62,258 bases of DNA from Goleter apudmare HA4340-LM2 (GCA_019359495.1 JAHHHF010000106.1:1-62258); one strand, 5' to 3'. Positions 18,015 to 27,515 are shown, counted from the first letter of the stretch. Numbers and translations: made by a program. Notes: generated by a model not told the origin, from the sequence alone.

Positions 18015-18320
18015 GTGAAAATTCTGATTTACTGCAAATACTTCAATTTCAAAAATCCTCTAGACAAGCCGAAGATGGAGAATTTTGTAGTGGATTTACC
18101 TCAAATTCCCAGAATAGGTGACACAGTTGTTGTCGAAAGAATGTCACCGACTAAACAGTTTGTGATTATTTTTGAATACATCGTCACAGCCGTGCAATTT
18201 AATGCATCTAATGAATCGACTGAATTGGCTGAAGTACCACATGCTAGAGTCAATGCGTGTTTAAATCACTGCTGGGAAGGAACATCAAATTTTAAAATTG
18301 CAAACTTTTTAGAGAAATAA
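18015..18320 (+). CDS. Small hypothetical protein (101 aa)
   Basis: Starts at GTG (MKILIYCKYFNFKNPLDKPK). Beta-rich pattern with FVVDLPQIPRIGDTVVVERM and VIIFEYIVTAVQFNASNEST, and two Cys near the C-terminus (NACLNHCWEG). No family recognised. It is the only sizeable frame between the gene ending at 17942 and the convergent acyltransferase, with codon use like its neighbours. Confidence 0.6.
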   Translation: MKILIYCKYFNFKNPLDKPKMENFVVDLPQIPRIGDTVVVERMSPTKQFVIIFEYIVTAVQFNASNESTELAEVPHARVNACLNHCWEGTSNFKIANFLEK

Positions 18321-18392
18321 TACCGTTTCTTTGTTGCAGTTTGTAATTACAAATTATGTAGCTTTCTGCTCACTGGAGGCGAGTATCACGAA

Positions 18393-19316
18393 TTACCACA
18401 ACATGTGGTTGAGAAAATTACGTAATAGTTTTGGTTCGTCCGCTTCTTGATAATTCGCTGGTAGTATAGCTAACATTGCCTTCTGTAATTTCAACAATAC
18501 TGCCTCTATCTCCTGTCGCTTTGGTATTGCGGTAGGAGAAAAGCTTAATGGATGACCAAACCGAATCGTTAACTCTTTTCTCAAATACAAGTCGTGCGTT
18601 CCAATCAGCGCTACTGGTAGTATTGGGACTCCAGCCCGGAGAGCGTAAATCACAGTACCGCGTTTCAGGGGAACGTGCAACTTACCCTCAGCAGTTCCCA
18701 GCCTTCCTTCCGGGAAAACAATTATGCTATCTCCGCGAGTGAGAATTCCCAGAACAATGCGGTCTATTTGTCTAAGTGTTTGCACATCCCCGCCCTTGGG
18801 TACGTGCTGTGCTACTGCGGTAGCCAAAGCAATTAGATCATGTTGTCCGGCTTTTGCTGCTTCCATTACAGCAACTTCTTCTTTCCACACACGTTCCAAA
18901 GGAATGATACCCCCTGTTAATCTCATAATTAGGCGTTTCCACCACTTGTTATAGAGGGTGCGAGCATCACCCAAAATATAGTAATAGGGTTGGGTAGGGA
19001 GTTCGGACAGTAGAAGTAGGGGGTCGATGTGATGGAGATGATTAACAGCCAAGACCGCAGCTGAGTCAGGAATCCTTTCTGGGTATTCGACCCGTACCCG
19101 GAACAGAGAACGAATGAGCGATCGCAATCCTAAACGACGCAATGTACTATTAATTCTAGGTTCCGGATACTCTGGATTAATTGTTGCTAACCGCTCAAAA
19201 GTTTCTGTAATTGCATGACGGACAGCAGGGTTAACCGCCGCAGCTATACCCTCCTGTACTCGCTTAATCGTTGCAGCATTCAAGGGTGGATTTTCCTCAC
19301 ATACCGGGGAAGTCAA
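18393..19316 (-). CDS. 1-acyl-glycerol-3-phosphate acyltransferase family (PlsC-like)
   Basis: Acyltransferase of the PlsC/LPLAT family. The catalytic HX4D motif is NHLHHID (His93, Asp98), motif III is FPEGRLG (201-207), and a following ILPVALIGTHDLY fits the substrate pocket. These enzymes acylate lysophosphatidate or related acceptors at the membrane. The extra 60-70 N-terminal residues and the insertion between the motifs differ from minimal PlsC, so the acceptor may differ. It is one of two lipid-type enzymes in a row (an alpha/beta hydrolase is divergent, 275 bp away). Confidence 0.9.
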   Translation of the reverse strand: MTSPVCEENPPLNAATIKRVQEGIAAAVNPAVRHAITETFERLATINPEYPEPRINSTLRRLGLRSLIRSLFRVRVEYPERIPDSAAVLAVNHLHHIDPLLLLSELPTQPYYYILGDARTLYNKWWKRLIMRLTGGIIPLERVWKEEVAVMEAAKAGQHDLIALATAVAQHVPKGGDVQTLRQIDRIVLGILTRGDSIIVFPEGRLGTAEGKLHVPLKRGTVIYALRAGVPILPVALIGTHDLYLRKELTIRFGHPLSFSPTAIPKRQEIEAVLLKLQKAMLAILPANYQEADEPKLLRNFLNHMLW

Positions 19317-19591
19317 CCCAGCAGCACGACCTAGCGGAACAAAGTTACCAGAATCAGTATTGATAAAATCCTCTCTGAATTCATGAACAAATCGTAGTTT
19401 TTGATGCCATATTATTCACCAATCTATGGTTAGAAATTATCGGTTGTAATTCTCAACAATCTCATCTCCAGAAATCAAAAAATATCTAGCTTAAATAGCC
19501 TGTATTTCTGCTTACAGATAGATGCTCTTTTCTCTACAATGTACGTTGATAAGCTACTAGATTACTTGGGCAAAGACGTAAAAAAGTGACG

Positions 19592-20467
19592 ATGATCTAC
19601 CACAGTGAAGGCAAATTTCAGGGTGTTGAAGGACTTGAACTGTACTATCAAAGCTGGCATCCAGAAGGTAAGGTGAGGGCAACATTAGCTATTGTGCATG
19701 GACTCGGAGCACATGGCGGACGCTATGGTAATGTAGTTGAGCATTTAATATCTAAACAGTATGCTGTTTACGCTTTGGACTTGCGCGGTCATGGACAATC
19801 GCTAGGACAGCGAGGCCATATCAATGGTTGGGCTGAGTTTCGTGAAGACCTGCAAGCCTTTCTACAATTGATTCAAATCCAGCAGCCACAATGCCCAATT
19901 TTCCTTTTGGGTCATAGTTTAGGTGCGGTAGTGGTCTTAGACTATGTTTTGCGCTGTCCCCAAAAAGCATCTGTACTGCAAGGCGTGATTGCTTTAGCAC
20001 CAACTTTAGGAAAAGTCGGGGTGTCAAAAATCCGGCTACTCATAGGTAATTTACTCTCTAGGGTATGGCCCCGGTTCACACTAAGTACTGGTATTGACCT
20101 TTCTGCTGGTTCACGGGATGAAAAAGTTTTAGCCGCTTATGCTCAAGATCCTTTGCGACATACAAGGGGTAGTGCGCGTTTAGCTACAGAATTCTTTGCT
20201 ACTGTTGCTTGGATTAATGCCCATGCTGCTGATTGGCAATTACCTCTGTTGATTCTTCACGGTAGTGCCGATAGAGTAGCTTTACCAGAAGGAGGAAACA
20301 TTTTTTACCAGAGAGTTGCTTGTGAAGATAAGACGCGGGTAGAGTATCCGGGGGCTTATCATGAACTTCATAATGATCTTAATTACCAAGAAGTGTTAGC
20401 TGATTTAGCAGATTGGTTAGAGCAACACTTACCTCGTGTAGAAATGGTAATGGGGAATAGGGAATAG
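19592..20467 (+). CDS. Alpha/beta hydrolase, monoacylglycerol lipase-like
   Basis: Serine hydrolase of the Hydrolase_4/monoglyceride-lipase group. An oxyanion-hole segment IVHGLGAHGGRYG, then DLRGHGQS, nucleophile Ser in GHSLGAV (about residue 109 from the ATG), acid Asp in LHGSADRVALP, and His in YPGAYHELHND complete the triad. Probably acts on lysophospholipids or monoacylglycerols. ATG at 19592 chosen; a GTG six bases upstream is in frame. Divergent from the PlsC-like gene. Confidence 0.9.
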   Translation: MIYHSEGKFQGVEGLELYYQSWHPEGKVRATLAIVHGLGAHGGRYGNVVEHLISKQYAVYALDLRGHGQSLGQRGHINGWAEFREDLQAFLQLIQIQQPQCPIFLLGHSLGAVVVLDYVLRCPQKASVLQGVIALAPTLGKVGVSKIRLLIGNLLSRVWPRFTLSTGIDLSAGSRDEKVLAAYAQDPLRHTRGSARLATEFFATVAWINAHAADWQLPLLILHGSADRVALPEGGNIFYQRVACEDKTRVEYPGAYHELHNDLNYQEVLADLADWLEQHLPRVEMVMGNRE

Positions 20468-20534
20468 GGCATGGGAAGATGTACAGGTGTTGTAGTGCAA
20501 ATTCTGCAATCTTATCTTCTTGCCTATTTTTTTC

Positions 20535-20637
20535 GGCGTTGCTGATTGAAAATATCAATTTATCTCACGCAGAGTCGCAGAGAGTGAGAGTTTGAGAAAT
20601 CAAGATTTTGATTTTTATATCCTGATTAAGCAACGCC
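20535..20637. repeat. Short element with GGCGTTGCT terminal inverted repeats
   Basis: About 103 bp bounded by GGCGTTGCTGATT and the imperfect inverse AATCAG..AAGCAACGCC pattern (the 9 outer bases are perfect). The interior contains CACGCAGAGTCGCAGAG, a dispersed Nostoc-type repeat. No ORF. Probably a decayed non-autonomous element. Confidence 0.5.
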
Positions 20638-20660
20638 TTTGTTTTTTGTCTATGAGATTG

Positions 20661-21224
20661 CTAATCAATTTGAGAGCGATCGCATATTCGTTGCACTGCT
20701 ATATCAACATCTGGAAATGCTAGTGGTTGGATGGTTCCTTTTTTTAATATCTGTTTTGTGGCATATTCTCCATCTAAGATGTCTCGAAACACCACTAGGT
20801 GTAACTTTTTAAGATTGACAACCCAGTATTCTACAATCCCTGCGGCGGCGTAAATTTTGCTTTTGATTTCTAAATCTTTTTCTAAGCTGGTATTAGCGTA
20901 CTCAATTAACCAGAATATATTTTCTGGATAGGGATGATGCTGTCGATATTCGCTTCCTAACCGTTGGACAACAGCTATATCTGGTTCGGGTTCTGAGTCG
21001 TTGGATAAGGTGATTGGCTTGGCTTGGCGGATTTTGGCGCGATCGCTCAATAACTTTGCTAGATACTCACCTGCTTCATCGCTACAATAGGCGTGGGGTT
21101 CCCCTTCTGGGGACATTTCGACGATTTCTCCTTGCAGTAGTTCAACCTGGCGATCGCACAAAATGCCAGCCTCAATCATGCGGTGATATTCGTCAATCGT
21201 CCACTTAGCAACAATTACGCTCAT
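20661..21224 (-). CDS. Uma2 family protein (DUF820, PD-(D/E)XK-type)
   Basis: A 187-residue Uma2-family protein, a restriction-endonuclease-like fold expanded in cyanobacteria. Visible blocks: WTIDEYHRMIEAGIL, QVELLQGEIVEMSPEGEPHA, the acidic PEPDIAVV, and LIEYANTSLEKDLEIKSKIY with the E-K pair, then AAGIVEYWVVNL. These include the expected Asp/Glu/Lys metal-site residues, so it may be an active nuclease; the biological role of the family is unsettled. Single gene. Confidence 0.92.
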   Translation of the reverse strand: MSVIVAKWTIDEYHRMIEAGILCDRQVELLQGEIVEMSPEGEPHAYCSDEAGEYLAKLLSDRAKIRQAKPITLSNDSEPEPDIAVVQRLGSEYRQHHPYPENIFWLIEYANTSLEKDLEIKSKIYAAAGIVEYWVVNLKKLHLVVFRDILDGEYATKQILKKGTIQPLAFPDVDIAVQRICDRSQID

Positions 21225-21378
21225 GACGATTGATTCCTCCCAATGATGCTTGATATGTTCCCATTTTAAAATGCCCTTTCATCAATCACCCACACTAAAT
21301 AAATAACAAAAGACAGATGCGCTACTTTTGTACTCAGCAAGTGATTTTATAGTTAAAGTCAGATTGCGGAGAATATAA

Positions 21379-22236
21379 ATGGTTGCCCAAATTCAACGTG
21401 CAGTTGTAATTACAGGCGCATCAACTGGAATTGGTGAGGCTTGTGCTTTGCTTTTAGACAAGTTGGGATTTTTGGTTTTTGCTGGCGTGCGTAGAGATAT
21501 TGATGCTCAAGCGCTGCAACAAAAAGCATCACCAAGACTTGTCCCGATTTTTTTAGATGTTACTGATGCTGAGTCTATTGCAGCTGCGGTGGAAACTGTC
21601 ACAAATGCTGTCGGTGATGGGGGAATTTGGGGTTTAGTGAATAATGCCGGGATTGCTGTTCCTGGCCCATTAGAACTATTACCCGTCCCAGAGTTTCGTC
21701 GGCAATTGGAAGTAAATGTCACCGGACAACTAGCAGTCACACAAGGGTTTCTCGGTTTATTACGCCAGGGAAAAGGTCGAATTGTCAATATGGGTTCGAT
21801 TAGTGGTCGGAGTGCAGCGCCATTTTTGGGTGCTTACAATGCTTCAAAATTTGCTCTGGAAGCACTCACCGATGTCATGCGTATGGAGTTAAGACCTTGG
21901 AAAATCTCTGTTTCTATTATTGAACCGGGTGCGATCGCAACACCAATTTGGGGAAAATCTTTTAGTCAAGCTGACACAGCCCAAGCCAATCTACCCCAAT
22001 CAGCGCTCAATCTCTATGGTCAGACTATGAAAGCTGTACGCAAAAGCATTGGGATTATCGCCTCTAATGGAATTTCTCCCAATATTGTTGCTGAGGCTGT
22101 GGTTCATGCGTTAACTGCAAAACATCCCAAGACACGCTATCTCATTGGACAAGATGCCAAAATTGGGGCTTTACTCAAGCGTCTTTTACCAGATAAACTT
22201 TATGACCGTTTAGTTTTATATTCAATGGGTTTGTAA
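21379..22236 (+). CDS. Short-chain dehydrogenase/reductase
   Basis: Classical SDR, 285 residues. NAD(P)-binding TGASTGIGE at 12-20, NNAG at 88-91, Ser140 in MGSISGR, and the catalytic Tyr153/Lys157 in YNASK. Arg38/39 after the second strand (GVRRD) suggest NADP(H) preference. The C-terminal part resembles retinol-dehydrogenase/17-beta-HSD-like SDRs acting on hydrophobic alcohols. The substrate cannot be told from the sequence. Convergent with the aldo/keto reductase. Confidence 0.92.
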   Translation: MVAQIQRAVVITGASTGIGEACALLLDKLGFLVFAGVRRDIDAQALQQKASPRLVPIFLDVTDAESIAAAVETVTNAVGDGGIWGLVNNAGIAVPGPLELLPVPEFRRQLEVNVTGQLAVTQGFLGLLRQGKGRIVNMGSISGRSAAPFLGAYNASKFALEALTDVMRMELRPWKISVSIIEPGAIATPIWGKSFSQADTAQANLPQSALNLYGQTMKAVRKSIGIIASNGISPNIVAEAVVHALTAKHPKTRYLIGQDAKIGALLKRLLPDKLYDRLVLYSMGL

Positions 22237-22332
22237 ATATTGAATAAGTCATCATTAGTTATTTGTCAGGGTTTTAGTTATGCGGACAGTTTGTAACATA
22301 GTTCGGTTTGTTAGCACCAACTTATTTAGAGT

Positions 22333-23316
22333 TTACTGAGTTTGAAAAATATTTTGCACCATTTTTTTGTCTGTACTAGCAGCTGCTTGATCAAGTGCAG
22401 TTATCTCGCTAGAGTCTAATTGCCAACCTAAAGCGCCAATATTCTCCTGTGCTTGCTCAACACTCTTAGCGCCAGGGATGGGAATAGTGCCTTTACAAAT
22501 ACACCAATTAATTGCTACCTGTGACATAGTTTTATTTCTAGACTGGGCGATTTCTTGTAAACATGCTGAGAGTGGTCTGATTTTTGGTAGCAATTGTCTA
22601 AACAATAAACCGCGAATACCTTGAGGAAAAGGGCCTCTCTCTGAGTATTTTCCAGTTAATAATCCCAATGCTAGCGGACTGTAGGCAATCAGTTTAATCC
22701 CTAAGCGATCGCAAACCTCTTTTAGCCCTAGTTCTGTGACGGGATATGTAGATAACAGAGAGTATTGCACTTGCAATGTAGTAATAGGTACTCCCCTTTC
22801 AGCAAACTTTTGATGTACGTGTTGCAGCCGTTTGGGGCCGTAATTAGATAGTCCTACGCCCTTGACCAAACCTTGCTCGTAAAGGTCAGCCAGACCATCT
22901 AACAGCCGCTCTTCTTGCCAAGGTGCATAGTTCGCTGTAGACCAGTGCATCTGCACCAAATCGACATTTCTGCCTAGACGTTGGGCGGAAGCTTTACCAG
23001 CTAAAACCATTGATTGGCGTGTCCATCGCCATGGGTAAGCAGCCAGTTTAGTGGCGATGCAAATATGTTCTTTGTTTATACCTTGATATTCCCGCGCAAA
23101 TCGTCCTAAAAGTAGTTCACTGCGTCCGTTTAATCTGCCGGTGCCATAGGAATCACCCGTATCAAACAACGTCACACCGTTACTCACACACAGGTTAAAA
23201 ACTGCTTGCAACTGGTCATCCATACTTTCGTTGTATCCCCAGAGCAGTTGATTCCCCCATGCCCAAGTTCCACAGCCCATAGCTGGCAACAGGGATAATG
23301 CTTGGCTAATCTGCAT
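22333..23316 (-). CDS. Aldo/keto reductase
   Basis: NADPH-dependent (alpha/beta)8-barrel oxidoreductase, 327 residues. The catalytic tetrad is visible: Asp and Tyr in LFDTGDSYGTG, Lys in IATKLA and His in VQMHWS. The cofactor-binding end is PIPGAKSVEQAQENIGALGW. Reduces aldehydes or ketones; specificity unknown. ATG start is at the barrel's first strand. Isolated. Confidence 0.93.
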   Translation of the reverse strand: MQISQALSLLPAMGCGTWAWGNQLLWGYNESMDDQLQAVFNLCVSNGVTLFDTGDSYGTGRLNGRSELLLGRFAREYQGINKEHICIATKLAAYPWRWTRQSMVLAGKASAQRLGRNVDLVQMHWSTANYAPWQEERLLDGLADLYEQGLVKGVGLSNYGPKRLQHVHQKFAERGVPITTLQVQYSLLSTYPVTELGLKEVCDRLGIKLIAYSPLALGLLTGKYSERGPFPQGIRGLLFRQLLPKIRPLSACLQEIAQSRNKTMSQVAINWCICKGTIPIPGAKSVEQAQENIGALGWQLDSSEITALDQAAASTDKKMVQNIFQTQ

Positions 23317-23436
23317 ATTTACTCGCTGTAGATGTCTGACATACTTTTAGATTAAGACGATGTGCGATCGCATAGCATACGTTACTCAAGCGATCGCTCA
23401 CAAATTCTATAAGTTTTTGGTCAGTACTTTATTGTC

Positions 23437-23736
23437 TCATCGCCGCTTGTACTGGCGTAATTGCTCAATAATGTAGTCTTCCAGTTCTTGCCGTTCTCTG
23501 CTACTGGCATTCCGTTGATAAGTCCTGCCTGTTTCTTGAATAAACTTGCGTTTCTGACTTTGTTGCCCCTTCATGCCTTTTTGCAATTCCTCCCACGTCT
23601 TTTCACCCACTCTTTCACCTAGTTGCACCAGTGCCTTTGGTAGTAAGTGTTTTGCCTCTCTTTGAAAATCATCTTCTGTTTCTAGGGAAGCTAAATCTAC
23701 ATTACTGAAGTCGATTTCGATTTCAAACTTACTCAT
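23437..23736 (-). CDS. Hypothetical charged helical protein (99 aa)
   Basis: Acidic N-terminus (MSKFEIEIDFSNVDLASLET) followed by long charged helices (KALVQLGERVGEKTWEELQK and RERQELEDYIIEQLRQYKRR) and no hydrophobic segment. No family recognised. A size and charge of this kind would fit a partner or antitoxin-like protein, but nothing in the sequence proves it. Confidence 0.6.
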   Translation of the reverse strand: MSKFEIEIDFSNVDLASLETEDDFQREAKHLLPKALVQLGERVGEKTWEELQKGMKGQQSQKRKFIQETGRTYQRNASSRERQELEDYIIEQLRQYKRR

Positions 23737-24080
23737 TGAATTATATTTGCTCCATCAATAACTGATTGTGCAGATGTAGTCATGTTTTTAATGTCTCTCT
23801 TGTTACATCTGTAAAAGCCGATGGTACTGAGAGATTACTAGAACACATAAGACGTTTCTTTAGCCGAAATTGTTACCTACTATCACATCATGTCCTATTG
23901 TGTCAGCATTTTGGTGGTATTTTTCATTCGGCAAATATCGCCAGGAGTCATAGATTAGATATACAATTTATGATTTTGAACAAAATTTACATCTGCTACA
24001 AGTAAGATGATGGCAGTTGCAGTGTGCGATCGCCTAGTATTAAGTAGCTAAACAAAATTAATTACATAGTTTTTACCAAA
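23737..24080. other. Gene-poor spacer with no supported gene
   Basis: AT-rich sequence between the small helical protein gene and the IS630 remnant. A 79-codon plus-strand frame (23766-24005) has no protein-like composition and I reject it. Part of it may be decayed flanking insertion-sequence DNA. Confidence 0.4.
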
Positions 24081-24411
24081 TTATCGGAGAATATTTTCCA
24101 CAGATGCTACAAAAGTTTGCCAATTTTGGTAGGCATCAATTTCAATCCATTGGGGAGCATCCCAATTTTGCAAAAATAAAATTTGTAGTGGGAGCATCTT
24201 GCTCCCTAATGTCCAGGAAGCGGGCTAGAAGCCCGCACTACAAAAAAATAAATTTACACATTTGGGATGCTCCCAATCCATTGTTACTTAATGAAGCGCC
24301 ACAAAATTTCAATCAAATTTAACTCAGGTGAATAGGAGGGTAGTTGAAAGATGGTAATACCGCGTTCTAACCATTCTTCAATTTTATCAATATTGAAGAA
24401 GAATACACAAG
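24081..24411 (-). pseudogene. IS630-family transposase C-terminal remnant, interrupted by a MITE
   Basis: The minus strand gives FFFNIDKIEEWLERGITIFQ then LPSYSPELNLIEILWRFIK, the characteristic SPELNLIE end of the DDE domain of IS630-type transposases; after an interruption it continues QWIEIDAYQNWQTFVASVEN ILR, stop. Only the C-terminal part remains and a stop (TAA for Tyr) precedes the break. The break is exactly the family A MITE at 24153-24274 with a 9-bp duplication of the transposase sequence. Confidence 0.85.
24153..24274. mobile_element. MITE-like element, family A copy 2, nested in an IS630 remnant
   Basis: A 122-bp element with terminal inverted repeats GGGAGCATCCCAA and TTGGGATGCTCCC. 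Perfect 9-bp direct repeats AATCCATTG flank it (24144-24152 and 24275-24283). Interior hairpins GGGAGCATCTTGCTCCC and GCGGGC-tagaa-GCCCGC. No coding capacity. The exact 9-bp target duplication inside a transposase sequence is direct evidence that the element moved after the IS630 copy was already there. Confidence 0.9.
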
Positions 24412-24463
24412 TATTAGATAGACAATAAATGTATAAGAACTCTTACCAAGGCAAGCATAAGGC

Positions 24464-26377
24464 ATGGTGCGCTTAAAACTTTGGCAGTGGCTTGTATTAG
24501 CAACCCCGATCGCTTTCATCGTCACTTTCTTATTAATCTCCGCAGGAGTGCAAATTCATACATGGGGGATTAATTGGATCTGGGCTGTGTTAACCGTGGT
24601 ACTTGTAGGCTGGCGTTGGTTGCTGGTACGCTGGACTCGACCTGTGGTGAAAGAGCTAGAAGCTGTCTTAGCAGAAGTGAATGCAGAATTGGCAGATATT
24701 GCCGATGATACCCCGCCATCCACAGGCAATAACGCCACCACCCAAGCAGAAATCGCCCTACAAAAAATTATCCAAGCAGCGCAAAGCGATCGCCCAATTT
24801 GGGAAGACTGGCAAACTTTTTGGACACGCTGCCAAGATTTAGTAGTGGCGATCGCTCACATTTACAATCCCCAAGTACAATACCCGTTACTGAATATTTA
24901 CGTCCCTCAAGCTTACGGCTTAATTCGGGGCACAATGGATGGACTAGATGAGTGGATGCAAAAGTTATCCCCTGCCTTAAATCAAGTAACAGTCGGGCAA
25001 GCATACCAAGCATACGAAGTCTACCGCAAACTAGAACCATCCGCCCGTAAACTCTGGCGAGTCTGGAACTGGGCACAGTGGGTGTTAAATCCAGTCGCAG
25101 CGATCGCAAAACGAGCCAGCCAAGGTTATAGTAACCGTGCTACTCAAGAACTACTGGTGAACTTGAGCCAGTTAATCCGAGAAGCCGCACTGAGAAACTT
25201 ATGTCGCCAAGCGATCGCTCTTTATAGCAACACTACACCACCAGTTTTAACATCCACCCCATCTACACCAACCCTACCCCCAGCCAAAACCCAAACCCTG
25301 CGAGAAATTTTAGAGCAAGCCGAACCAGTCGCCGCCGTTGAGCAAAAATCCGTCAATATTTTGTTAGTAGGGCGCACAGGATCGGGAAAAAGTAGCCTGA
25401 TTAACACCTTGTTTCCAGCTGATTTAGCTGCCGTTGACGTCTTACCCAGCACTGATAAAATCCAAAATTATCAATGGCAAACTCAAAGCAGCGAAACCCT
25501 AAACCTTTGGGATACGCCAGGATATGAACAAGTGAACCGTGGAGAACTGCGATCGCAAGTACTAGATTATGCCAACAACGCAGACTTGCTACTATTAGTC
25601 ACTCCCGCCCTTGATCCGGCGCTACAAATGGATGTGGACTTTTTACAAGACATGCAAGCAGATGTCGCCGATTTACCTACGATTACCATAGTCACCCAGG
25701 TGGATCGTCTGCGTCCTATCCGTGAGTGGGAACCACCATTAGATTGGGAATGGGGCGATCGCCCAAAGGAAATTGCCATTCGAGAAGCTACTGAATATCG
25801 CGCCAAGTTGTTGGGCAAATTCTCTAATTTAGTTCTCCCCATCGTTACCAGCGATCGCCAAACCGGGCGTGTATCTTGGGGAATAGAAAAACTATCATTA
25901 GGATTAATAGAAGCGATCGCCCCCGCCAAACAACTGCGACTAGCTCGCTTTTTGCGTAATCTCGAAGCCCGCACCGTCGCCGCCGCCAAAATCATCGACC
26001 ACTACACCTTCCAAATGGCGACAACCCAAGGACTCACCGCCCTGCTCAAAAGTCCTGTACTGCAATTTATCGCCACCCTCTCAACGGGCGCACCCACTTT
26101 AGCGTACCTACTCGCAGAGCAAATCCCTGTAGAACAGTTACCCATAGTAATCGGCAAACTCCAGATGGCTTATGAGTTATTTTCCCTCTTGAATCCAACT
26201 AACTCATCAGCACTCAACTTTGATTTGCTCTCCCTCTGGCCATTACTACTAGAAAACCCTGCCCCGCCAGACCGTAACGCCTGGGCATTTGGTCATGCTT
26301 TAGTAGAATACTGGACGCAAAATCTCACAGTTGACCAACTGCGCGATCGGTTTAATTACTATCTCCAGCAAGTTTGA
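24464..26377 (+). CDS. Membrane-anchored GTPase of the Era/dynamin-like class
   Basis: A 637-residue P-loop GTPase. Two membrane helices at the N-terminus (about 7-27 and 36-56), a helical region of about 230 residues, then the G domain: G1 GRTGSGKS at 303-310, G3 DTPG at 350-353, and G4 TQVD at 411-414 in place of NKxD. The remaining C-terminus is helical. The architecture matches the membrane-associated YfjP/YcjX-like GTPases seen in cyanobacteria; their role (membrane or stress remodelling) is not settled. The G4 Asn/Thr change is common in this subgroup. The start ATG is close to the MITE/IS630 debris upstream, so its promoter is probably new or short. Confidence 0.88.
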   Translation: MVRLKLWQWLVLATPIAFIVTFLLISAGVQIHTWGINWIWAVLTVVLVGWRWLLVRWTRPVVKELEAVLAEVNAELADIADDTPPSTGNNATTQAEIALQKIIQAAQSDRPIWEDWQTFWTRCQDLVVAIAHIYNPQVQYPLLNIYVPQAYGLIRGTMDGLDEWMQKLSPALNQVTVGQAYQAYEVYRKLEPSARKLWRVWNWAQWVLNPVAAIAKRASQGYSNRATQELLVNLSQLIREAALRNLCRQAIALYSNTTPPVLTSTPSTPTLPPAKTQTLREILEQAEPVAAVEQKSVNILLVGRTGSGKSSLINTLFPADLAAVDVLPSTDKIQNYQWQTQSSETLNLWDTPGYEQVNRGELRSQVLDYANNADLLLLVTPALDPALQMDVDFLQDMQADVADLPTITIVTQVDRLRPIREWEPPLDWEWGDRPKEIAIREATEYRAKLLGKFSNLVLPIVTSDRQTGRVSWGIEKLSLGLIEAIAPAKQLRLARFLRNLEARTVAAAKIIDHYTFQMATTQGLTALLKSPVLQFIATLSTGAPTLAYLLAEQIPVEQLPIVIGKLQMAYELFSLLNPTNSSALNFDLLSLWPLLLENPAPPDRNAWAFGHALVEYWTQNLTVDQLRDRFNYYLQQV

Positions 26378-26401
26378 CTGTATACTCATATTTTCAACGT
26401 T

Positions 26402-26769
26402 GGCAGCGCAAAGGTATATGGCAAAAAAGACCGTGACGGAGCAAAACTGGTACTAAATATTCAATACTCATTCCCCAAACTGCATTTAATTTGGGCAGAT
26501 ACCGGATATGCTGGAAAACTAGTTGATTGGGTCAGGTATTTTTTTGGCTGTGCAATCGAATTGTTAAACGCTCCGATAATACTTCAGGCTTTAAAGTATG
26601 GCCTCGACGTTGGGTTGTGGAACGTACACTTGCATGGTTAGATCGCTATCGTCGTCTCAGTAAAGACTACGAATATCATCTGCAAACAAGTGAAACAATT
26701 ATATACGCCCCTATGACGCATCTAATGTTACGTCGATTAGCCCATAATCATAGTCGCTCAACCGCTTAA
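26402..26769 (+). pseudogene. IS5-family transposase remnant (5'-truncated, frameshifted)
   Basis: Two frames together give the C-terminal half of an IS5-type transposase: [36 protein letters not shown], then after a frameshift near 26560 [38 protein letters not shown] and [12 protein letters not shown], stop. WVVERT and [14 protein letters not shown] are typical of the DDE glutamate region. The 5' half and both IS ends are missing, so it is inert debris. Confidence 0.85.
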
Positions 26770-27074
26770 GAATTATTTTATAAACACCCTCTCAGTAATT
26801 TTTCTCAAAACTCTAGATTTTATTTTTAAAAAGGAAATTTATTTCGGAATTCTTCAACTTGAATTTGTGAATTTACCTAGTCGCTGAATTCAAAATAATC
26901 CACAGATAGAAAGATTGTTTTCTGCCACTTGCTCTAACTATAGTGAGAATACTCAAACTTAATTGCAATTATAAATTCTAGCGATCGCATGAGGACATAA
27001 TTCTGAAATTTGAGATAATTAAGTGTAGAAGTTAAATAGTTAATGCTTTTTAAAAACGTCAGAGGTATACAGAT
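26770..27074. other. Upstream region of the pentapeptide gene
   Basis: About 300 AT-rich bases with no gene. A good Shine-Dalgarno AGAGGT lies at 27061-27066, 8 bases before the ATG. The promoter probably lies within the AT-rich stretch; no clear -35/-10 pair stood out to me. Confidence 0.4.
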
Positions 27075-27515
27075 ATGAAACCAATATTGATGACAGCCGC
27101 AGCTTTACTCAGCACCATATCTCTGGCTGCTCCTATTCCTGCTCAAGCTGAAAACTCCGCCTCTGTGCAGCGCTTACTAGAAACTAGAGAATGTTTTGGA
27201 TGCAATTTAACAGGTGCGAACCTCAAAGGCGCTCACTTGATAGGTGCGGATTTAAGAAATGCCAATTTAAAAGGTGCCAACTTAGAAAATGCGAACTTAG
27301 AAGGCGCTGATTTAGAAGGCGCGAACTTAGAAGGTGCTAATTTGACAGCAGTCTTTGCAAGTGGTACAAGCTTCAATAACACGAATCTTACTGATGCTAA
27401 TTTAAGTGATGCTCAGTTATATAATGCCCAAGCAGATGGTGCTGTGATGGTAGGCGCTAATGTCAATGGTGCTGATGGGTTCGATATTCAACTTGGTATT
27501 GGCGGGGAAGAATAA
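27075..27515 (+). CDS. Exported pentapeptide-repeat protein
   Basis: 146 residues with a Sec signal peptide ending AQA (about residue 25), then A(D/N)LXX repeats from about 44 to 130 (for example GADLRNANLKGANLENANLE), forming a right-handed quadrilateral beta-helix. Two Cys precede the first coil (ECFGCNL, Cys40 and Cys43), a feature of thylakoid-lumen or periplasmic members, where they may form a disulfide. Role of this group is unknown; not a gyrase-protecting Qnr type by context. Strong ribosome binding site. Confidence 0.9.
   Translation: MKPILMTAAALLSTISLAAPIPAQAENSASVQRLLETRECFGCNLTGANLKGAHLIGADLRNANLKGANLENANLEGADLEGANLEGANLTAVFASGTSFNNTNLTDANLSDAQLYNAQADGAVMVGANVNGADGFDIQLGIGGEE

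Noticed and set aside
23766-24005. 79-codon plus-strand frame near the IS630 remnant
   Set aside because: No family features; adjoining decayed insertion sequence.
25567-25995. 142-codon frame opposite the membrane GTPase gene
   Set aside because: Antisense shadow of a well-supported G domain; Ser/Arg-rich composition.
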